This document shows positions 57,286-64,000 of a DNA stretch of 64,000 nt, one piece after another. A program made the translations under genes and the position numbers. The stretch is from Owenia fusiformis. Its lineage: Eukaryota; Annelida; Polychaeta; Sabellida; Oweniidae. Below the pieces are notes generated by a model. That model made no database searches. It saw only the letters and a list, made by a program, of their open reading frames with translations, and was not told where the DNA came from. Numbering within the stretch: the stretch's first letter is position 1; each line of letters starts with the position of its first letter. The stretch is taken from the NCBI GenBank assembly GCA_903813345.2, contig CAIIXF020000005.1, forward strand, positions 1,428,001-1,492,000. Direction: 5' to 3'.

Positions 57286-60200
57286 ATGGCGGAAAGCAAA
57301 ACAACAACTGTTTCTTCTACGAGGAAATCATCTCAAATATCTAAGTTAGATCATGAAAGTCTGAATCGATATATAACAAAAATTGAACCTTTGGACGGGG
57401 TTGACCCGTATAGCATTGATCGCAATAAATTAATTGGATTAATGTCACTTTCAAAAAAGAATCTCCCGGATTTTAGTTTTGGAGATATTTACCAGTACCT
57501 GATCAATACGCCTAGCAAGTTGTTCAACGGACAGACCTTGAAGGCCTACAAATCGCTTGAGGGATATCAGTACCTCGTTGCTGGTTATGTAAGAAATGTA
57601 CTTACATATAGATGTACATCGGGATCTCTTGTTATTCTAGCTAAGGTAAGGTTTGTACGCCAAGATGTTATCTCACTTTTCTAAGTTTACTTCGGTCCAA
57701 AGCCTCCTCTACGATTTTTGTTGAATGATTTTAATTGTTGAACCAACGTCCTCTCTCCACTCCTCACGGTCACTACCGTTTGAAAATCGAGTCAGTGTGG
57801 GCTGCACTGCATATGTCAGTTTGTCTTTCAACAGGTCAAAGTTGCTACATAGTAAACAACTAAGTCGGACAGTGGTCGGTGTATACTGACCTGATTTATT
57901 GTACAGATGTTTTTGTACATCTAGTTGTAAACAAATAACCAACTTTCGATTGCGATCCAGTGTATCAATTGCCTTGCACGTTAGCTAGATTTAAATTAAA
58001 TTGTATCCATATTTAGGCCTACGAGGTCATGTCGTGAAGAATTGGTATCATCGAATAATAATTATATGATTACAGGTATACCATTCTCAGGCACTAAATA
58101 AAACACCACTGGAACCGTGGATAGCTGTGCATCCTAGTGTGTATGTATGTATGTATATATTTATTGCCCTTTATATAAAGGAGATACATGTATACAATTT
58201 ATGTTAAATTGAAAATAATCACTATTTACAAACAAACAATGTCGTTGCTTTTTAACTGACGACGACGCCTAGCTACTGCGTAGACGCACGCCGCCGACCA
58301 AGATTGGCCTAGCACCTAATTGTAACGCAATTATAAAGTAACTATATTTTCAAACGCTCATTGCTTTGTTATTTATTTTGGTTTTTTTTTGAACCGACAA
58401 CGACGCCTAGCTACCGCGTAGACGAACGCCGTAGGCCTAAATAGACCTGTACCTAACACTCTTGAGATTAATCAAAAAATGACATTATGGAGCTGCATTT
58501 TCTATAAAATTAAAAAGAAGACATAGCATATCATCGTACCTTCCCCAAGGTCGGTACTGTAGTGCTGTATGAAAGTATGTGGGGAGGTGATATGTGCTCA
58601 TTGTACCTGCATGGCAGGTCTAGGGGAGGCATGCTCACACATTGCAGCAACTCTATTTGCGTTGGAGACAAGAGTCATAAATGTAGCTCGTCAGTCCTGT
58701 ACCTCAGTTCCATGTGAGTGGAGCAGCGTATCTGACAAACCTGTTTCATACAGACCAGGGAGTGACATAGAGTTTTCAAGCCCATCCCACAAAAGAACAG
58801 CAATGTGTGCTCCATCAACAGCACCAACACGCAAGACTCGCAAAAGTGATAAAATACCAGGACCCACAGAAGAAGAGACTAATAAATTCTACAGTGATTT
58901 GAACAGTAGTGGAACTAAGTGTGCCATACTCAGCCTGATACCAGAATACTCCAAGTCATTTGTCCCACGTCCTGTATTGGTAAACTTGCCTAAAACGATA
59001 CCTGACTTATTATTTGACCCGGATTTGCAGCCATTGACATTTCCCGACCTGTTGGTTAAGTGTGAGGATCTATTGCAGAAAATAACTTATGATCCCATCC
59101 AGGTATGTAATGTTTAATTTCAGATTCAAACGATCAGATTTTTTCTCACAAAACTACAAGTGTATGTCTGACCATACAAATAATGTACCGGTATTCGATT
59201 TCGTTCACACCTAATCTGTCTGGCGACATTATCAATAATGTATCTAATCCTCCTAAATATATAAATGAAATGAATGTATGGGTATTGATATTTCATGCAG
59301 ACATACAAAGACTGTGCACTTTTGATTATTTAAATTTAGGCTGCAGCTTTAGAAGAGACCACAAGATGCCAATCAAACAGCACATGGTACAGTCATCGAG
59401 CGGGAAGGGTGACAGCATCAATATTTAAACGGGCTGCCCGTACCAACCCAGACTGCCCTGCAATGTCATTGATTAAGCAGGTGTGCTACCCTGAGAAGAT
59501 AAAGTTTAATTCTAAGGCCACGAGGTGAGACCATTTGAAATCTTACATGAATGATAATAAAATTAACGTGTTTCTAAGGATTGATGAATTGTATCCCATA
59601 TATTCCACAAGTTCTTGTTTAATACACAATGTATTAGAGACATTTAGCAGCTCCATGTTTTAACAGACAAATACATGTAATATTTAACCTTAAATCATGC
59701 ACCTGTGTAGAGAATCATGTCTAAATCAATAAAATCAAGTTAGCTAAAATATCAGATAGGATATATGTATTGATTCATGCAGATAAAACTTCGCCAATAT
59801 TTGTCATTTGAGAATCGTAAGAAAAATTCAATGAAACATCACCAAATTAAGTTAAATTAAAATGCTATCTTCATCTCTTCCAGGTGGGGGTGTGAGCACG
59901 AGGAAACAGCAAGGCAACAGTTCATCAATCATGCTAAGCCCTTACACAAGGACTTCAGCGTGTTACAATCTGGATTTGTGATCAATCATGAGTTCCCATA
60001 TATGGGTGCCTCACCTGACGGTGTCATTAGCTGCAATTGCTGTGGGAAGGGAGTGTTGGAGATCAAATGTCCATATTGTTCTCGCCATGGTACTTTGTCA
60101 GATGAAGCTGACAGGGACTCTAGCTGCTTAGTTCGAAATGCAAATGGTGAGATTATTGGATTAAAAACAGATCACCAGTACTACTTCCAGTTGCAACTCC

Positions 60201-60586
60201 AGATATTTTCATGTAAAGCTAGCTATGGAGACATAGTTGTGTGGACTGAAAAAGAATTTTATTATCAGAGATTGCTTCCAGACCTTAAATTTTATGAGGA
60301 AAACACTATCAAAGTCAAGCATGTGTACCTCACTTCGATAATGCCTGAATTATGCTGCAAATGGTTCACCAGAGACACCACTCAACAGTATTTATCAAAT
60401 GATCTAAGCTTAACCCTTGATGTCATTTGCATGTGCAGGCAAGAAACTGGAAATGGCGAGATAATTATTTGCAAGAATAAAAATTGTGCGATATCAAAAT
60501 TTCACTTAAAGTGCATGAAACTCACAACATCAAGGAAGTCGTGGGTTTGTCCAGAATGTAGAAAAGCAAAGAAAATCAACATATAA
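57286..60586 (+). CDS. SWIM zinc finger / YqaJ-type nuclease / PHD protein of an ISL2EU-type transposon
   Basis: Five exons in consistent phase: 57286-57645, 58076-58138, 58563-59102, 59340-59524, 59884-60586 (616 residues; the exon 2 donor and exon 3 acceptor are the least certain). The SWIM motif CxC...CxH is at about 155-167 (CTCMAGLGEACSH). The YqaJ-like PD-(D/E)XK nuclease spans about 337-530: WYSHRAGRVTAS, WGCEHEETARQQF, SPDG with D428, LEIK with E442 and K444, and the later HQYYFQLQLQ. A C-terminal C4HC3 PHD finger is at about 564-607. No stops or missing catalytic residues. ISL2EU (IS4EU) transposons carry a transposase plus a YqaJ-type nuclease, and a DDE transposase gene converges from the right. 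The nuclease role in transposition is not established. Starts at the first ATG in a GC-rich leader. Confidence 0.85.
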
Positions 60587-60850
60587 TTTGAACAGAAAAG
60601 TGATTGCTAAATTGGAATTTTATTGTATTGGTTACAAGCGAATGTCAACTAATACTCATGTAAATACAGGGTGGGTCAAAAAGTCCACATTTTATATTAC
60701 AGTAGCATCAAACTGCATACCTTTTTTGTAATTGTAGATATGAATATGAGAATTGATTTTCTGAATGTATTACTCCATGTTACAAAATTACAGTTCGTGC
60801 TGAAGAAAGATACATCCTTAAGTACCACGTAAACACATAAAATGTTAATA

Positions 60851-61087
60851 CAGTTGGGGACAAAAATAAATGACAGGTCGATTTTCGATCACCATTTCCT
60901 AATTATGGTCGTCTGAAAGTCCATAATTTCCAATATTGTCTAGATACATATCCCTTAAAATTTGTATATTTCACATTTTGTATAATCTCATCCACTGATG
61001 TATGGCCTCTTGAAAATTCTCTTATTTTTAACATGGGAAATTCTCACTTCAGCAAATCCACCTGTCATTTATTTATGTCCCGAACTG
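60851..61087. mobile_element. 237-bp MITE, TA target duplication
   Basis: CAGTTGGGGACAAAAATAAA at the left and the near-exact reverse complement (TTTATTTATGTCCCGAACTG) at the right, flanked by TA on both sides (60849-60850, 61088-61089). About 29 bp of terminal inverted repeat. Non-coding, Tc1/mariner-type by its TA site. Confidence 0.75.
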
Positions 61088-61582
61088 TAAGTGTTTTATC
61101 ATTAGAGGTATGTGAAAAATGTCAGCAGTAAAGTCTGAAAGTGGTGATGCAAATTAGGCATTGTAGATGCCCTCCACTAAATTGTAAATACATGTACCTC
61201 CAGCCATATTTAGCACAAATCAAACCTTTGACAAGTTACTGTTACTGTATATATTGTGCATATTAGAGTCTATGAACATTATATTCCCGTCTTGTAATAA
61301 TTTATTGGAACCATGAAACGTTTGAAAAAATGATGAGGTTTTCATTGATTGATAAGAGGAATAATTAAGACCAGTGTACATGGTGTAGAAATGTCAATTT
61401 AAGGATTCTAAAATAAATCTCTCGACTTCATAGATCCAATGTTAGGAAGGACGTGAATTTATTTTCCAGGTTTGAATTAGTAAATATTCTGTATGAAGTG
61501 TAACCTCATCAGTTTATACTAGACACTGACTTTATACTAGACTGCAATGTATATTACGAATTGTGTAATTCAATCCGAAATA

Positions 61583-62500
61583 CAGGGTGTTCAAAAAAAA
61601 ACGCAACCCAAAGAAATCACTATATCTTGAAAAATACTGGTTCAATTATCTTCATATTTTCAGGAAATAAAGAAGAGACTGTGTATGTATAGCTGCTGTA
61701 AATGGTTAGTTGTAAAACATGATGCCTTGGACACCTACTCAAAAGACAGTAGTACTAGGAAAATACGAAAAACGCAATCAGGGGTGACTGCAATCTCAAA
61801 AAAATTAAATAACTTTCTAACCATAGTGTTTTGGCTCTTCAAATTTAGCACAAATCATCTTCATTCACTGTATGGTAAATCTGTAGAGTGAAATCAATAT
61901 CACTTCTGGGACTTTACAGTCATGGTTGAAATGCTTTCAAATCGCAGTCAAACGCCCTGGTTCAGGGAGACTTAAGAAGGCATTTTGACCATGACTGTAA
62001 AGTCCCTGGAGTGATTTTGATGAAACTCCACAAATTCACCACACATTGAATGAGAATAATTTGTGCCAAATCTGAAGTGCCAAAACACCATGGTTAGAAA
62101 GTTATCTGGTTTTATTGCTGTGCCAGTCACCTCTGACTGCGTTTTCATGTTTTCCTAGAACAACTGTCATTTGAGCAGGTGTCCAAGGCATCATGTTTTA
62201 CAACTTACTGACAACAGGAGCTTTACATACACAGTCTCTTCTTTCTTTTCCTGAAAAAATGAACATAATTGAATTAGTATTTTCCAAGATATAGGGATTT
62301 TCCATTCGCGTTTTTCGTATTTTGCTAGTACAACTGTCTTTTGAGCAAGTGTCCAAGACATCATGTTTTACAACTAACTAACAACTAGGGCTATACATAC
62401 ATAGTCTCTTCTTTCTTTCCTGAAAATATGAACATAATTGGATGAGTATTTTCCAAGATATAGCGATTTCTTTGGGTTGCGTTTTTTTTTGAACACCCTG
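61583..62500. mobile_element. 918-bp long-hairpin element, TA target duplication
   Basis: CAGGGTGTTCAAAAAAAAAC and its inverse are flanked by TA. Inverted arms run most of the length (61583-61945 with 61975-62500). Part of the right arm is tandemly repeated (GAGCAGGTGTCCAAGGCATC and GAGCAAGTGTCCAAGACATC at about 62175 and 62342). Non-coding; the frame at 61685-61891 is chance. Ends 12-14 bp from the transposase stop codon. Confidence 0.75.
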
Positions 62501-62514
62501 TATAACATATTTTA

Positions 62515-63779
62515 TTAAAATGGTACAACTGATTCACATGTATTTGACAGGGCACTGGAAACAAAAACCACCTTGTCTAGAGTAGTAAGCCCAGTTGTTT
62601 CATCTGTTTGAAGGAGTGATATTGGTATTTTTGCACTAAGCATTGTGTACTTGCTCCTGACTAAACCAATAACTCTCTCAACGTGTATTCGAACAGAGGC
62701 TAATCCTCTGGTAGATTCCACCTCGTACAAACTTAATTGCGATTTTCCTCTTGTGAAAGCTGGGATTTCTACTTTTGCACCATGAAGTCCAACAAGATCT
62801 TGTATGTCAAAACCACGGTCTGCAAGTATTAAGTCTCCTGGCTGAAGCTTCTCTAGAAGACCACAATTATCAGTTAAATGTTTGTCACTAACACGTCCTC
62901 CCCAACCTTTGGAAACAAAAGTCACAACGCCTTGGGGTGCAATTGCGATAAGATATTTGATTGTATTGTTCGATTTATAGTGACTATATGTTGTTGCTCG
63001 AGCATCAAGGTCCTTTGGCTTTTCAATGAAAATTTCAAAACAGTCTATGATACCAACACACTTACTAAATGCCCCTAAAAACGACCGTGGTAGTGTAGCC
63101 CGAAGATTCAATAAGTCATTCGGCCATTTAACAAGTACAGGTACAAGTCTTGCGTTGCAAACATCGATTACGTGAGAGAATATTCGTGAAACTGTAGATT
63201 GATCGATGTTAAAGCGGTATGCTAAATCGTGAGTGCCAAGATTTAGACGAAGTCTCATCAAGGTTAATATGAATTGGGAAGATTTACTCATGGTTGCTCT
63301 GGGGACCAGGTGTCCAATTATCATGTTAAGATGAGCCAAAAAGACTGCAAATGTTGGCAACCCGGTATAATATTTCAGTTTGTTTTCGTTATTTTTAAAC
63401 GTTTCCTCGTTAATTTCTAGGTTTCGAATCTCTTGCTGTAAGTGGTTGTTTTCGGATTTGAGTGTCTCAAGTTCATTTCTTAATGTATTACAGAGTCTGC
63501 TCTTTTCCTTTAATTCCGTGTTTTCACGTTTTAGTTCCATCACTTCTCGCATAATATTATCCAACTCGGAACAAGAAAGGTCGGTCTGTGTACCAACATT
63601 CGTATCAGTGAACGTGTCGAATGTTTCACACTTAACAATATTCGTGACTCTGCATCTCTTTGAGGCATGACGTTCATATGCATGTAAGCTCTTTCGCTTC
63701 CTCTCGATCTCCTCGCTAGATTTGTACGAAAAGACAGAGGGAATGAAGTCGGGATGATCTTCAATATTTGACTTTTGTC
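62515..63779 (-). CDS. ISL2EU/Harbinger-like DDE transposase (DDE_Tnp_4 type), main exon
   Basis: Exon from a TATTTTCAG acceptor (exon start 63779) to TAA at 62515-62517: 420 residues without stops. The N-terminal part keeps DFIPSVFSYKS (residues 9-19), the block that commonly follows a THAP zinc finger in such transposases. A coiled coil (about 80-135, LKRENTELKEKS...) and a helix-turn-helix (DLAYRFNIDQSTVSRIF) follow, then the catalytic domain: first Asp in GIIDCFEIFIEKP, second Asp in LILADRGFDI, Glu in RIHVERVIGLV. The internal ATG at 63564 is not the true start; a THAP-coding exon should lie beyond the window edge. It converges on the nuclease gene, consistent with one two-gene transposon. 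Both genes look intact, so the element may be autonomous. Confidence 0.88.
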
Positions 63780-64000
63780 CTGAAAATATGTGTTTGATAA
63801 ATAAGTGGATTTGTATATACCCATGTCATGTATGCCATGGTCTCAATCATTTTTTTCTGTGTGAAATATCAATGTTAGAAAGGGATCTCAATTTTAAAAA
63901 TTAAAACGGGGTGGAAACACTATGATTGATATTCGAGTGAAGCGCACATCAATATCCAAACAAATATTACAAAGGTTTATTTTAAGTTCTTAGTTTTCTC
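63780..64000 (-). other. Transposase intron
   Basis: AT-rich, upstream of the acceptor at 63780-63781. No THAP-like C2CH sequence in any frame, so the preceding exon is outside the window. Confidence 0.5.

Larger units (their letters stand above)
60587..62514. other. Convergent intergenic region of the transposon
   Basis: Lies between the two stop codons. Holds two small elements (60851-61087, 61583-62500). An isolated TACAGGGTGGGTCAAAAAGTCC at 60666-60687 looks like one end of a Tc1/mariner-type element, but I found no matching right end. No other gene. Confidence 0.5.

Noticed and set aside
60666-60800. Third Tc1/mariner-type element at TACAGGGTGGGTC
   Set aside because: Only one end was found; no inverted partner or second TA duplication.

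Overview
The window is animal nuclear DNA: AT-rich, with genes split by GT-AG introns, vertebrate-recognisable families (APMAP, a Gal-3-O-sulfotransferase-like enzyme) and a very dense load of young transposable elements. Core repeats of about 145 bp followed by GGAC-type microsatellites and a terminal hairpin resemble the 'pearl' and Helentron-like elements of bivalve molluscs. A marine bivalve or a related lophotrochozoan is my best inference; nothing here proves the species.

Layout. (1) 1-5.7 kb: remnants of two members of a histidine-rich secreted-protein family (H1, H2), each followed by a 75-bp tandem array. (2) 5.7-9.2 kb: pearl/Helentron-like core repeats in both orientations, with a hAT-like insertion. 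(3) 9.2-27.9 kb and 29.2-41.7 kb: two copies of one segmental duplication. Each carries a palindromic array, an intact single-exon sulfotransferase gene (+), and 3' exons of an APMAP gene (-) with a histidine-rich gene (H3, H4; +) nested in its last intron. The second copy continues into the 5' exons of APMAP (to 44.03 kb) and looks functional. The first copy has lost the 5' exons and carries a frameshift. Because the copies are close relatives, each serves as an empty-site control for insertions in the other: LINE fragments, a 3.6-kb TA-flanked element, a mariner-like element and foldback elements in copy 1, and a miniature LTR element plus inverted repeats in copy 2. (4) 44.9-55.2 kb: the 3' part of a LINE interrupted by a 9.2-kb head-to-tail concatemer of five units of about 1.5-2.0 kb. 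(5) 55.2-57.2 kb: little except a relative of the tRNA-bearing LTR. (6) 57.2 kb to the right edge: most of an apparently intact ISL2EU-type DNA transposon, with a five-exon SWIM/YqaJ-nuclease/PHD gene (+) convergent with a DDE transposase gene (-). Two small TA-flanked elements lie between them.

Most unusual items: a TRIM-like LTR element (32929-33513) whose two LTRs each carry a 72-nt tRNA-Lys-like sequence with intact A and B boxes; tandem arrays that amplify a splice site (75-bp units carrying the end of the histidine-rich CDS plus a 5' splice site, and 55-bp units carrying the 3' splice site of APMAP); and the concatemer inside the LINE reading frame. All coordinates and comparisons were made by eye, so junctions may be off by a few bases.
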